A DNA stretch of 64,000 nt, taken from positions 1 to 64,000 of the forward strand of contig JAKLIX010000008.1 in NCBI GenBank assembly GCA_022709385.1, given 5' to 3'. Positions 34,322-44,212 of the stretch are shown here, piece after piece. Within the stretch, counting starts at the first letter, position 1, and the number at the start of each line of letters is the position of its first letter. The notes beneath the pieces were generated by a model. That model had not been told where the DNA came from. It saw only the letters and a program-made list of their open reading frames with translations, and did no database searches. This DNA is from Bacteroidota bacterium. GTDB lineage: Bacteria; Bacteroidota; Bacteroidia; Bacteroidales; CAIXZF01. The translations under genes were made by a program, and so were the position numbers.

Positions 34322-36649
34322 ATGAAAACCATACATATATCATTCATATACATAATCCTATTAATAGCATTTTCTCATCCCCTTAAGGCTCAGCATTACC
34401 ATGGGACTGTTTACGGACTTGAATCCGGCAAGGAAAAGAGCCTGCTGCCGGGTGTGAATGTTTACTGGGCGGGAACGACCCGGGGCACCACGACCGATCA
34501 GGAGGGTAAATTCCATATTGAGCAGGTCGACCAGGGGAACAACAAACTGGTATTCAGTTTTATGGGATATAAGACCGACACCATAGAAACCGGATCCCGG
34601 CGGGAAATCAGGATCGTGCTTGAACCGGACAACAAGCAACTTCAGGAAGTCGTCATCCGCGATCATACGCATGGTACTTACGTATCGAAGGTCAATCCCC
34701 TGAAAGTGGAGATGATCACGGGAAAAGAACTGGCCCGGGCCGCCTGTTGCAACCTGTCGGAAAGTTTTGAGACCAATGCTTCCGTGGATGTCAGTTACAG
34801 TGATGCCGTAACGGGCGCCAAACAAATACAGCTGCTCGGCTTATCGGGTGTTTACAGCCAGATCATCTCGGAGAACACCCCCCTGATCCGCGGCCTGGGC
34901 ACTTCCTTCGGGCTGAACTACATCCCCGGTCCGTGGATGGAATCCATCCAGGTCTCAAAAGGCACTTCATCGGTGATCAACGGATTTGAATCCATTACCG
35001 GGCAGATCAACGTGGAATACAAAAAGCCCGCCACCAGCGAGGCACTTTATCTGAACCTTTTCCTTGACGATCAGTTCAGGCGGGAGATCAACTTCAACAC
35101 CCGCCACATCTTCAGTGAGCGACTGAGTACCATGATATTCGGACATTATTCGGGGCAGGACAAAAAGATCGACCATAACCATGATCATTTCATGGACATC
35201 CCGCAATTGGAGAACATCAATGTGTTCAACCGCTGGGATTACATCATACCGGGCAAGTACGACTCACGTTTCGGGATCAGGTATATGAGAGAAGACAGGA
35301 CTGCAGGGATGATGGCATTCGATCGCGAATCATTTAGCTCGGACACAAGCGGCATTTCGAGTCGTACTAAAACCTACGGATTACATTTGAACACAGAAAG
35401 GGCGGAAGCATTCTGGAAGAACGGTCTGATTTTCGGAGGACATCCTTACCGCTCTCTGGCCCTTATTCTGTCGGGTATTTATCACGACCAGGGGGGGTAC
35501 CTGGGCTTAAACCGTTACCATGGCAACGAAAGAAGCCTGCATGCCAACCTCTTGTTCTCTTCAGAACTGTTTAACGAGCATCACAAAGTTACCACAGGCC
35601 TCAGCTTCCAGTTCAGCGATTACAGGGAAGCCTTCATGCGAACAGGGCTGACTTACCTTTACCAGGTGACGGGCACCATCAGCGACAGCACCCTTTGGAA
35701 ATTACACAGTACCAGTGTCGCCCCTTACAATTTCGACCGGACTGACCGTATCCCCGGAATATTCCTGGAATACACCTACCATATCGACCACAAGCTTTCT
35801 GTCATCAGCGGATGGCGGCTCGACCGTCACAACCGCTACGGAACCCTGTTCACACCAAGGCTTCACCTGAGGTATCTTCTGAACGACCAGTTCACTCTCA
35901 GAGCCAGCGCCGGCAAGGGATATCACACGCCCAACCTGCTGTCGGAGAATTTCTCCCTGATGGCCGGACAAAGAGCATTGTTCTTCCAGTCGGGACTTCC
36001 CATTGATGAAGCCTGGAACTACGGGCTGAATATGACCCGTGACTTTCTGATCAAAGGGCGAAAAGCGCAGTTTGACCTGGAATTTTACCATACTGGTTTC
36101 CTGAATCAGGTGATTGCTGATCTGGACTCCGTTCCTACCGCGGCTTTCTTTTATGCCCTTGACGGTAAGTCATATTCCAACAGCTTCCAGGCACAGTTTT
36201 CATGGGAAGTCATTCCCCGTCTCAGTGTGCTGATGGCATACAGGATCAGCGACGTCCGGACTTCCACGGCCGGTGAGCTTCAGCGGAAAGCTTTGGTAAA
36301 CCGTTATAAGGGACTGGTATCGGTGGCATATGCCGCTAAACATGATAAATGGAAAGCCGATATCACCGGGCAGCTGAACGGGCCTTCGCGGATACCAGAC
36401 ACCAGGAAACTCCCGGTAGAACTGCAGCGTGACGAACAGTCACCGGCCTATTTCATTCTGATGGCACAACTCAGCAGAAAATTTAAACGACTTGAAGTGT
36501 ATGCCGGGGCAGAAAACCTGACCGACTTTGTCCAGCAGGATCCCATCACTGAACCGCATGCCCCCTACCACCCGCATTTCGACACGTCTATGGTATGGGG
36601 GCCCGTGATGGGCAGAAGCTTCTACGCAGGCTTGCGCTGGGTATTGTAA
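34322..36649 (+). CDS. TonB-dependent outer-membrane receptor
   Basis: 775 aa. Signal peptide MKTIHISFIYIILL...KAQ, then a carboxypeptidase-regulatory-like beta-sandwich (about residues 24-110), a plug domain (about 115-230, with GLGTSFGLNYIPG and an INVEY end) and a 22-strand-type barrel to the C-terminus (ending in ...YAGLRWVL). It imports a ligand using TonB energy. His-rich KKIDHNHDHFMD in an early barrel loop and the Cys/His-rich neighbour suggest a metal or metal-chelate ligand, which is inference. No SusD partner is nearby, so a glycan role is less likely. I start at the ATG before the signal peptide rather than eight codons upstream. Confidence 0.88.
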   Translation: MKTIHISFIYIILLIAFSHPLKAQHYHGTVYGLESGKEKSLLPGVNVYWAGTTRGTTTDQEGKFHIEQVDQGNNKLVFSFMGYKTDTIETGSRREIRIVLEPDNKQLQEVVIRDHTHGTYVSKVNPLKVEMITGKELARAACCNLSESFETNASVDVSYSDAVTGAKQIQLLGLSGVYSQIISENTPLIRGLGTSFGLNYIPGPWMESIQVSKGTSSVINGFESITGQINVEYKKPATSEALYLNLFLDDQFRREINFNTRHIFSERLSTMIFGHYSGQDKKIDHNHDHFMDIPQLENINVFNRWDYIIPGKYDSRFGIRYMREDRTAGMMAFDRESFSSDTSGISSRTKTYGLHLNTERAEAFWKNGLIFGGHPYRSLALILSGIYHDQGGYLGLNRYHGNERSLHANLLFSSELFNEHHKVTTGLSFQFSDYREAFMRTGLTYLYQVTGTISDSTLWKLHSTSVAPYNFDRTDRIPGIFLEYTYHIDHKLSVISGWRLDRHNRYGTLFTPRLHLRYLLNDQFTLRASAGKGYHTPNLLSENFSLMAGQRALFFQSGLPIDEAWNYGLNMTRDFLIKGRKAQFDLEFYHTGFLNQVIADLDSVPTAAFFYALDGKSYSNSFQAQFSWEVIPRLSVLMAYRISDVRTSTAGELQRKALVNRYKGLVSVAYAAKHDKWKADITGQLNGPSRIPDTRKLPVELQRDEQSPAYFILMAQLSRKFKRLEVYAGAENLTDFVQQDPITEPHAPYHPHFDTSMVWGPVMGRSFYAGLRWVL

Positions 36650-36773
36650 TCAGGCTAAACTGCCGGACCGTTTCCGGATAAGCCGTTTGAAACATGAGAA
36701 AACGGGCCGGCCGGCAACAAAAAGCTGACCCTTTTCTGATGAAAGTCCTGCCCGATGCTATCAAGATTCGATT

Positions 36774-36781
36774 TACCTTTG
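36774..36781 (+). promoter_or_regulatory. TAnnTTTG (-7) element for DUF4301 gene
   Basis: TACCTTTG, 23 nt before the ATG at 36805. It decides this start over ATG 36694. Confidence 0.7.
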
Positions 36782-36804
36782 CCAGACACCAACACCCTGC
36801 AAGG

Positions 36805-38343
36805 ATGTTTTCAGATCAGGACTTTGAACAGCTCCGCCAACGGGGCATTACACTCCAGACCATAGAAAACCAGATCCATCATTTTCAGTCCGGTTTTCCC
36901 TTCATGAAACTTGTCAGACCGGCTATTCCGGGCGACGGCATTCGATGTTTTGATGAATCGCAGCTTGCAACCTACCTCAATAATTTTGAGAAGGAGTGTC
37001 GCAGGCAAAGCATGCTGAAGTTCGTGCCTGCCTCTGGTGCAGCCAGCAGGATGTTCAAACACCTGTATGAATACCTGCAGGATCCGGTTCTGGGTGATGA
37101 GCATCTGCAAAAAGACCAGCATTTTCAATCCTTGTCCTACTTTCTTTCAAATCTGAGGCATTTCGCTTTTTACAGCGAGCTGGCCGCCAGACTGACTGAA
37201 AAAGGACGGCATCCGGAAGAGGATATGAAGTCGGGTAATTACCTCCCCTTCATCGAAGGACTGCTTGAAACCGAAGGATTGAATTACGGCAGTCTTCCGA
37301 AAGGCTTGCTGAAGTTTCATCTTTACCCTGACGGAAGCAGCAGAACCGCCATTGAAGAGCACCTGATGGAAGGAATCCTTTATTGCCGTGATGCTTCAGA
37401 CCAGGTTCAATTGCATTTTACCCTGTCGCCGGAACATGTCAGCCGCTTTCAGGAACACATCCGCCAGTCAGTCCCGGCACTTGAAATGACCTATGGCGTG
37501 CACATCACCGTGACGCACAGCATTCAGAAACCTTCCACCGATACCTTGGCCGTAGACATGCACAACCAGGCTTTCAGGGAAGCAGACGGAAGCCTGGTGT
37601 TCAGACCGGGAGGCCATGGGGCATTGATCGAAAACCTGAACGACCTGGATGCGGGCCTGATCTTTATCAAGAATATCGACAATGTGGTGCCTGATCATCA
37701 TAAACAGGCAACCGTCATCTATAAGAAAGTCCTGGCGGCTTATCTTCAGCATGTCAGACAACAGGTGCATGACATGATCCCGGAGCTGAAAGACCAGGCA
37801 GGAGCGGAAAGGACGGAACAGATCAGAACCATGATGGAGACGGAGCTGAACATCAGCACGGGGAACAAATGGGATTCGCTTTCCCAGTCTGAGCGTAACG
37901 CACTGCTTATGAGGCTCCTCGACCGTCCCATCCGGGTCTGCGGTATGGTCAGAAACGAAGGGGAGCCCGGCGGAGGGCCCTACTGGACGATGAACCGCAA
38001 AGGCGAAGTGTCGCTTCAGATCGTGGAGTCATCGCAGGTTGACATGGAGGATCCGGCACAGAAAGCGATTTTCTCGCAGGCCACACATTTCAATCCCGTG
38101 GATATTGTCTGCAATATTCATGACTACATGGGCAACAAATATGATCTCCATCGCTTTGTGGATGAAGAAACAGGCTTCATTTCGGTGAAATCAAAGGACG
38201 GCCGCATGCTGAAGGCGCAGGAACTTCCCGGACTGTGGAACGGGGCCATGGCCGACTGGATCACCCTGTTTGTGGAGGTGCCGGTTGCCACCTTCAATCC
38301 GGTAAAAACCATCAACGATCTGCTCAGAGATATGCACCGTTAG
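36805..38343 (+). CDS. DUF4301 family protein
   Basis: 512 aa. The sequence matches the Bacteroidota DUF4301 family as I know it: an N-terminal FVPASGAASRMFK segment reminiscent of nucleotidyltransferase loops, then FRPGGHGALIENLND and a conserved C-terminal half. The function is not established; a nucleotidyltransferase-like role is suggested by the G-rich motifs only. It is cytosolic with no signal peptide. The upstream frame to 36694 would cross its own promoter, so I start at MFSDQDF. It converges with the PorE-like gene across a short hairpin. Confidence 0.85.
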   Translation: MFSDQDFEQLRQRGITLQTIENQIHHFQSGFPFMKLVRPAIPGDGIRCFDESQLATYLNNFEKECRRQSMLKFVPASGAASRMFKHLYEYLQDPVLGDEHLQKDQHFQSLSYFLSNLRHFAFYSELAARLTEKGRHPEEDMKSGNYLPFIEGLLETEGLNYGSLPKGLLKFHLYPDGSSRTAIEEHLMEGILYCRDASDQVQLHFTLSPEHVSRFQEHIRQSVPALEMTYGVHITVTHSIQKPSTDTLAVDMHNQAFREADGSLVFRPGGHGALIENLNDLDAGLIFIKNIDNVVPDHHKQATVIYKKVLAAYLQHVRQQVHDMIPELKDQAGAERTEQIRTMMETELNISTGNKWDSLSQSERNALLMRLLDRPIRVCGMVRNEGEPGGGPYWTMNRKGEVSLQIVESSQVDMEDPAQKAIFSQATHFNPVDIVCNIHDYMGNKYDLHRFVDEETGFISVKSKDGRMLKAQELPGLWNGAMADWITLFVEVPVATFNPVKTINDLLRDMHR

Positions 38344-38358
38344 GAAGGGAGGGTTAAG

Positions 38359-38378
38359 CCGCTGACACGGGTCAGCGG
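38359..38378. terminator. Hairpin between convergent genes
   Basis: CCGCTGAC pairs with GTCAGCGG across an ACGG loop, overlapping the stop of the - strand gene. There is no T-tract, so a shared terminator role is only possible. Confidence 0.4.
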
Positions 38379-41284
38379 GCGCTACAGCGATTCTCGTCTA
38401 TCAGCGGGATCCAGGCATCACGATAGCCCAGTTCCACCAGCTTATCCCTTACGAGCCTGGCTTCATCAAGGGAAGGATATTCCCCGAAAAGGAAACGGTT
38501 CATCCCGTCCGTGCCGGTACACAAACGAACCTGCTTCAGCCGGCTGAAATACCTGATTCTCATGTTTCCCGCCCCAACCTGAACCGTATATCTGACCGAG
38601 CCGGAGGCATCCGTCAGCCCTGTTCCTGCCCGCAACACGCCGGCCCCCTCCAGAAGGGTCCTGGGATGACAGGTGCAGCGGTTTTCATCCACGGATGCCA
38701 CCCAGGCATCCTTAAAACCCAGCAGCCTGAGTTCCGCAGCGAGTTGTGCGGCCTCTTCCTTCGTCTGAAAATCTCCGACCACAAAGCGGGCAAGGCCGTC
38801 GGGACCATAACAGATCTTTTTATCCCTGATATGATTGAAGTATCTGACTTTCATCCATCCCGCCCCGACCTGCACGGTATAGCGGCCGCTGATCCCATCA
38901 CCCGGCTCACAATCAGGCAGGCCTGGTCCCTTTTCTTCCTTTCCCGGCCGGCTTTTTTTCCCGGCAACAGTCACAGCAGAAGGTATCACGGGCTTATGTT
39001 CCTGTGGCTTCACCAAAGAGGTCTCCTGTTTTTTTTCAGCCGGCTGCGCCTCCGGCTTCAGAGGCTTTTCCGCCACTTTCACGGGAACGGGCGTTTCTGC
39101 CTTTCGGCCTGTATCGGCAGTTTGTATTCTCTGTGGATCCCGCAGCTGCTGAACTTGTTTTTCACTTGCTTTCAGGATAGCCATCCTGACAGCAGCGAGG
39201 CTGTCGGACAATACTTTCTGCCTCACTTTCGTGACACTGTCCAGTTTTGCCTTCCGTTCAGCTTCCTGCAAGGCTTGCCTGATCACGGCTTCTTCGGCTG
39301 ATTGCCTGTCATTCTGCACAATTTCCAAGGTGTCTGCATCAGGCGGCTGCGACACCGTATCAGGCTGATCCGGACTGATGATTTGCCGCTGCGTTCTTTC
39401 CAGGCCGGCCTGTTCAGGCTGAACCCTGTCAGCAGTATCCATTGCTGCCTTCAGTCCGGTAAATCCTGCAGAATCCTCTTTCATCACGGGCGCAGCCCCG
39501 GGTGGCTTTCCCTGATCCTGAAGACTATCCCGAACCGCTTCCTGTGGCGCTTTCTGCACTGTGCTGTCTTTTGAGGGTTCCCGGACTTCAATGCTGAAAT
39601 CCGGCATATCCCGGCTTTCATCTGTTCCGGCAGGACGGTCAGGCAGGGTGTCGGTGGCAAAAGACAGCCGCGTTACTCCGGGTGGTCTGAACACCATGGG
39701 GTCCTGCCGCGGAAGTGCCACTTCTTCCTTGGACTCCGCTGCACTGATTGCAAGGGTGTCACCTGCCATGCCCGGCACTGCCGGAGGAAACACCTCGGCG
39801 ACCATCGCAGAATCAAGGTAACGGGCAGCCATGATCTCCTGCCGCAGGGAAGCAGTATTCCTGTTGGAAGAGAACAACATGAGGTGAACAGCACTGAAGT
39901 ATTTGTAATTCAGGTCGTCGGCCACGCTGTTGATGGGATAACCCAGGTTGACCGGTGCCTGCCAGCTGCTGTTCCTGAAATCGCTGTAAAAAATATCATA
40001 GCCCCCTGATGTGCTGTGGGAGGTTGAACTGAACCACAACCGCTGACCGTCTTCCGACAACCAGGGAGTGTCCTCATCGCCTGCCGTATTGATGACAAAT
40101 CCCATATTGGCCGGGGCCGACCATGACCCGTCATCCTTTTTTTCAACCATGTAAAGATCCTTCCCGCCGAACCCCCCGGGCCTGTCGCTGACAAACACGA
40201 TTTTATCCCCTTTGTAGGACAGGATGGCACAGGTCTCGTTGAATGCCGAATTAATGCTCAGGTTGTCCTGGGGATCAGTCCAGCGGTTCTGATCACTCAT
40301 GGAATAAAAGATGTTGAAATCCCCCTGCCGGTCGGAGGCGAATAAAAGAAAGCGGTTATCCGAAGAGAGGGAACAAAACAATTCATTGTAAGGCCCGTTC
40401 AGGTTCTGGCCGATGGCTTCATTCCTCAGCCAAACATCCACTGTCTTTTTCAGGATGTAAATTTCGCTGTTTGATTTGCCTCTTTCACCCGCCCTTTCAC
40501 GTGTATAGAACATCTGGGTGAAATTGTGCGCAAACTGGGCACCGTAGGCAGAAAAATTCCTCATATTGGCAAGCGGAACCTGCAGAAACGCCACCCTGAC
40601 CGGGGCAGTCCCCATCAGCACAGCCGTACTGACCTGTTCGATCCGCCTGTTCACATCATTGAAAATCTCAAGGTTTCTTTGGCTTGCAAGCTTTCCGTTC
40701 CTGTCGACCAGGCGTGCCCTGAATTTCTCCAGATTGTCTCTGGCGGCTTCCAGGCTGCCGGCATGATGATAGCACAATCCGAGGTAATAGAAAGCATAAA
40801 CAGGAGCGCTCCTTTCCTTCACCGAGTTATCCCTGTATGCCCCTACCGTATTGGTAACCGCCTTTTCGAGATAAGGAACGGCTTTGCTGATCTCCCGGCC
40901 GATATTGTAAATGCAATAGCCGGTCAGAAAGTTGAGATTCGCATTCTCCGGATCATCTTTCACCAGCCTCAGCAATATCTGCAATGCTTCCTGATACTGT
41001 CCATTGTCGATATGTTCCCTGGCGGTGAGAAAATCCGTTTTAAAATCCGCAGCTGCCGGTAAGGCTGCGAAAAACGAGGTAGAGTTCGCAGACAGCTGCG
41101 ACTGATAGCCTGTTTCTGAGGCAAATACACTTTGTCCCACCAGAGATAACAGGAGGATAAACAGCCCCGGGCGCAGCCATGAGCCGCCCGGCAATACAAA
41201 CCCGGTATTTATTCTAATTTCCAGTGATTCAATATAATAATTACAAAACACGCCATGATGTCCTGTCATCAGGCAAACCATCAT
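38372..41284 (-). CDS. PorE-like TPR/PD40 protein with tandem SPOR-like domains
   Basis: 970 aa in the longest frame. A hydrophobic signal (LFILLLSLVGQSVFA) follows a 36-residue tail; a TTG start at 41194 would give a normal signal peptide. Domains: TPR repeats (about residues 70-210), a PD40/WD40-like beta-propeller (about 280-490), a Pro/Gln/Ala-rich disordered linker (about 530-790), and two SPOR-like repeats each opening RYTVQVGAG (about 805-885 and 900-970). SPOR domains bind denuded peptidoglycan. TPR plus propeller plus a peptidoglycan-binding end is the plan of T9SS protein PorE, which uses an OmpA domain instead. It is the last gene of a probable three-gene operon, 35 bp after the sensor kinase. 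Confidence 0.82.
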   Translation of the reverse strand: MMVCLMTGHHGVFCNYYIESLEIRINTGFVLPGGSWLRPGLFILLLSLVGQSVFASETGYQSQLSANSTSFFAALPAAADFKTDFLTAREHIDNGQYQEALQILLRLVKDDPENANLNFLTGYCIYNIGREISKAVPYLEKAVTNTVGAYRDNSVKERSAPVYAFYYLGLCYHHAGSLEAARDNLEKFRARLVDRNGKLASQRNLEIFNDVNRRIEQVSTAVLMGTAPVRVAFLQVPLANMRNFSAYGAQFAHNFTQMFYTRERAGERGKSNSEIYILKKTVDVWLRNEAIGQNLNGPYNELFCSLSSDNRFLLFASDRQGDFNIFYSMSDQNRWTDPQDNLSINSAFNETCAILSYKGDKIVFVSDRPGGFGGKDLYMVEKKDDGSWSAPANMGFVINTAGDEDTPWLSEDGQRLWFSSTSHSTSGGYDIFYSDFRNSSWQAPVNLGYPINSVADDLNYKYFSAVHLMLFSSNRNTASLRQEIMAARYLDSAMVAEVFPPAVPGMAGDTLAISAAESKEEVALPRQDPMVFRPPGVTRLSFATDTLPDRPAGTDESRDMPDFSIEVREPSKDSTVQKAPQEAVRDSLQDQGKPPGAAPVMKEDSAGFTGLKAAMDTADRVQPEQAGLERTQRQIISPDQPDTVSQPPDADTLEIVQNDRQSAEEAVIRQALQEAERKAKLDSVTKVRQKVLSDSLAAVRMAILKASEKQVQQLRDPQRIQTADTGRKAETPVPVKVAEKPLKPEAQPAEKKQETSLVKPQEHKPVIPSAVTVAGKKSRPGKEEKGPGLPDCEPGDGISGRYTVQVGAGWMKVRYFNHIRDKKICYGPDGLARFVVGDFQTKEEAAQLAAELRLLGFKDAWVASVDENRCTCHPRTLLEGAGVLRAGTGLTDASGSVRYTVQVGAGNMRIRYFSRLKQVRLCTGTDGMNRFLFGEYPSLDEARLVRDKLVELGYRDAWIPLIDENRCSAR

Positions 41285-41319
41285 TCAACTTTCAAATATC
41301 CGGAATGAGCGGCACATTA

Positions 41320-44190
41320 TCAAGCCGTGATATCATTTTCTTTATACAGCTTTAAAAAGTCAGCCAGCGAGAAAGGTTTCACCAGGTAGCCGTCCATGCC
41401 GGCCGCAAGGCAATTCTCCCTGTTTTCGTCCGTTGCATCTGCAGTCACCGCAAATATTTTAAGTCTTTTCTTCACTGCGGATTTCTCTTCCCACTCCCTG
41501 ATCACCCTTGTAGCAGTGATACCGTCATGATCAGGCATTTGCACATCCATCAGCACGAGATCATAATCACCCTTCATTACCATTTCCATGGCCTGTTCAC
41601 CATTGACGGCAAAATCGATCAGGGAACTGAATTTCCTGAAGGTGAGTGCTATCACCTGTTGATTTACCTTATTATCTTCGACCAGCAGAATTTTCGGACG
41701 GGTACCGGTAACATCCTCTGCAGGGATTTGACTTGCTTGCGCTCCTCCGGACAATGTTCCTGTTTCACTGAAAAAATCACCCAACATGGCTGCCAGTTCA
41801 GCTTTCAGCACGGGTTTGCTTAGAAATCCCTGAAAGCCGGCTTCCTGAACATCCTGCGCCGTGATCAGGTCAGACCTGGAAGTAAGGAGAAATGCGGGAA
41901 TGCCGGCGGCCCTGCTGAGGTTGCGGATTTCCCGGCCAAGGCTCAGCGCATCCGCAGCGGTCATCTGGTGATCAACCAGGATAAAATCGAAAGGATTCCC
42001 CGACTTTCCGGCTTCTTCAATCGTTTTCAGTCCTTCCTGCCCATGAAGGGCTTCCGTACAGGAGCAATGCCATGTTTCGAGGTATTTCTTCAGTATCGTC
42101 CGGCTGTTGGAATTTTCGTCAATGACCAGGCATTTTCTTCCTTCCAGGCCGGCCTGCTGCGAATCCGGCAGGCTCTGTTCAGGGGGGACGCCCAGCAACA
42201 CGGTACATGTGAATGTTGAACCCGGGCCTGCATCGCTCCCGACATGAATCTCCCCACCCATCAGCGCCACCAGGTGTCTGCTGATGACCAGGCCAAGGCC
42301 TGAACCGGTGAACCGCCGGGTAACGGAAGGATCGACCTGGGTAAAGGGTTTGAATAAAAGTGCCCTGTCTTCCGCAGCAATGCCGATACCGCTGTCCCTG
42401 ACCTGAAACTGCAGCCTGAGTTGCTTCTCGTCCCTTCCCAACATCTCCGCAGTGATCAGGATTTCCCCTTCAGTGGTAAACTTCACCGCATTGTCGAGGA
42501 GGTTCATCAAAACCTGCCTGAGCCTCATGGAATCACCGCTAACAACACGGGGAATCCCGCTGTCAAAGAAACAATGCAGCGTCAGGTTCTTTTCACGGGC
42601 TTTCCGGGAATAATCCAGGCAAAGTTCATCAAAGACCTGCCTCAGTTCAAAAGGTTTCTGTGACAGCTCTATTTTACCCGTCTCAATCAGGGTGAAGTCG
42701 AGTACATTGTTAATCACCGAAAGCAGCTTGCCGGATGATGCCAGGATCACACCCGTATATTCCTTCTGTTCCTCATTCAGGGCGGTGGATTGGAGAATCT
42801 CGGCCATACCTACTATCCCATTCATGGGGGTCCGGATCTCGTGCGACATATTGGAGAGAAATACGCTCTTGGCTTTGTTGGCCCTGTCAGCGATATCTCT
42901 CTGAATCTTAAGAAGTTTGTTTGACCTGATTTTCAGTTGGAGTGAATACACGACCAGGCCCACCACCAAAGCGAGAAAGATAAAACCAAGCACAAAGATC
43001 AGGGTCATGGCTTTCTGCCGCTTGAGTTCCAGACTTTGAATCCGGCTTTTGTCGGTTAGCATTTCAATCTCCTTCTCTTTCTTTTCCGTTTCATATTTGG
43101 TCTGGACTTCAAGCAACTGCCGGTTATATTTCTCCTTATTCAGACTGTCGTTCACCTGCTGGAATAAGCTGAAATACTCATAGGCTTCACGGTATTTACC
43201 CATGCCGGCATATGTCTGATGGAGGTTTTCATAGGCAGTGCGAAGGGGTTCGTTTTGCCGGGTACTGTATGCAATGCTCACTGCCTTGCCGAAATAACTC
43301 AGCGCCTCAGACAATTTACCAAGTTTTTTATATGTACTTCCTACATAATTCAGGGTATTGGGATCGGTGGTACCGAGCTCTTCCGATATTCTGACCGATT
43401 GAAGGAAGTAGGACAAGGCATCATGATACATTTCATTATCGAAATACAGGCTTCCGATATTATTCAGTGCGAGAGCCTTTCCTTCCAGATCGCCCGTACT
43501 GTCGCAAAATGCAAGAAATTCCCTAAATGCCCGCAGGGCTTCATCCGGCTTACCCACCACACTGTATATCATGCCGATATTGTTCACCATTACGCTCATC
43601 AATCCGGCGTCTCCGAGCTTTTTGAATATTCCGAGGGCTGCAGTATAATGCTCCAGCGCTTTCTCCGGTTGTTCCAGGTAATAATATATATTACCGACAT
43701 TATTATTGGCTTTCCCCAGCCCGGTGCTGTCGTTCAGGCCGGTATGAAGCTTCATCGCCTCCAGGAAATATTCGAGCGCTTTCTGATATTTTGCCCTGCT
43801 CTCGCTTAATGCTCCGAGATTGGTGTAAGCAGCAGCAAGTCCGGCCTGGTCGCCAGCCTGCCTGGCCACCATCATGGCAGAATCATAGTACTTCTGACAA
43901 AGCTCATAATCCTTCAGGTTCATAAACACATTTCCCATATTCAGGTAAGCCTGGGAAAGATATTTTACCTGTTTTTCCGGTCCTGCAAGCAGGATGGCCT
44001 GGCGGGCATATTCCTGTGATCTTGACAGGTTGGAACTCAGATAATACTGCGAGAGCTGATTGAGGGCCGACAATTTCTGCTCCCCTTTCAGGTCGGGAAG
44101 TACTGCAATCAGGCTGTCGGCTTGGATGCTTCGGCCGGCATGGCAATGAAATGCAATAAACAGGAAAAATGCAGTAATTACAAGCTTCAT
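41320..44190 (-). CDS. TPR hybrid sensor histidine kinase
   Basis: 956 aa: signal peptide (MKLVITAFFLFIAFHCHAG), periplasmic TPRs (about residues 30-340), one membrane helix (about 395-417), HisKA with phospho-acceptor His in NMSHEIRTPMNG (about 449), HATPase (DNAVKFT, DSGIGI, GSGLGL), then two receiver domains. The first has DHQM with its Asp; the second has LMDVQMP with the acceptor Asp (about 880). No DNA-binding output or HPt is fused, so it must signal through another protein. It lies between two TPR/PD40 proteins, 22 bp after the first and 35 bp before the second, suggesting it senses envelope or secretion state together with them. Confidence 0.92.
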   Translation of the reverse strand: MKLVITAFFLFIAFHCHAGRSIQADSLIAVLPDLKGEQKLSALNQLSQYYLSSNLSRSQEYARQAILLAGPEKQVKYLSQAYLNMGNVFMNLKDYELCQKYYDSAMMVARQAGDQAGLAAAYTNLGALSESRAKYQKALEYFLEAMKLHTGLNDSTGLGKANNNVGNIYYYLEQPEKALEHYTAALGIFKKLGDAGLMSVMVNNIGMIYSVVGKPDEALRAFREFLAFCDSTGDLEGKALALNNIGSLYFDNEMYHDALSYFLQSVRISEELGTTDPNTLNYVGSTYKKLGKLSEALSYFGKAVSIAYSTRQNEPLRTAYENLHQTYAGMGKYREAYEYFSLFQQVNDSLNKEKYNRQLLEVQTKYETEKKEKEIEMLTDKSRIQSLELKRQKAMTLIFVLGFIFLALVVGLVVYSLQLKIRSNKLLKIQRDIADRANKAKSVFLSNMSHEIRTPMNGIVGMAEILQSTALNEEQKEYTGVILASSGKLLSVINNVLDFTLIETGKIELSQKPFELRQVFDELCLDYSRKAREKNLTLHCFFDSGIPRVVSGDSMRLRQVLMNLLDNAVKFTTEGEILITAEMLGRDEKQLRLQFQVRDSGIGIAAEDRALLFKPFTQVDPSVTRRFTGSGLGLVISRHLVALMGGEIHVGSDAGPGSTFTCTVLLGVPPEQSLPDSQQAGLEGRKCLVIDENSNSRTILKKYLETWHCSCTEALHGQEGLKTIEEAGKSGNPFDFILVDHQMTAADALSLGREIRNLSRAAGIPAFLLTSRSDLITAQDVQEAGFQGFLSKPVLKAELAAMLGDFFSETGTLSGGAQASQIPAEDVTGTRPKILLVEDNKVNQQVIALTFRKFSSLIDFAVNGEQAMEMVMKGDYDLVLMDVQMPDHDGITATRVIREWEEKSAVKKRLKIFAVTADATDENRENCLAAGMDGYLVKPFSLADFLKLYKENDITA

Positions 44191-44212
44191 GTATGTAAAT
44201 ATTAAATATTAA

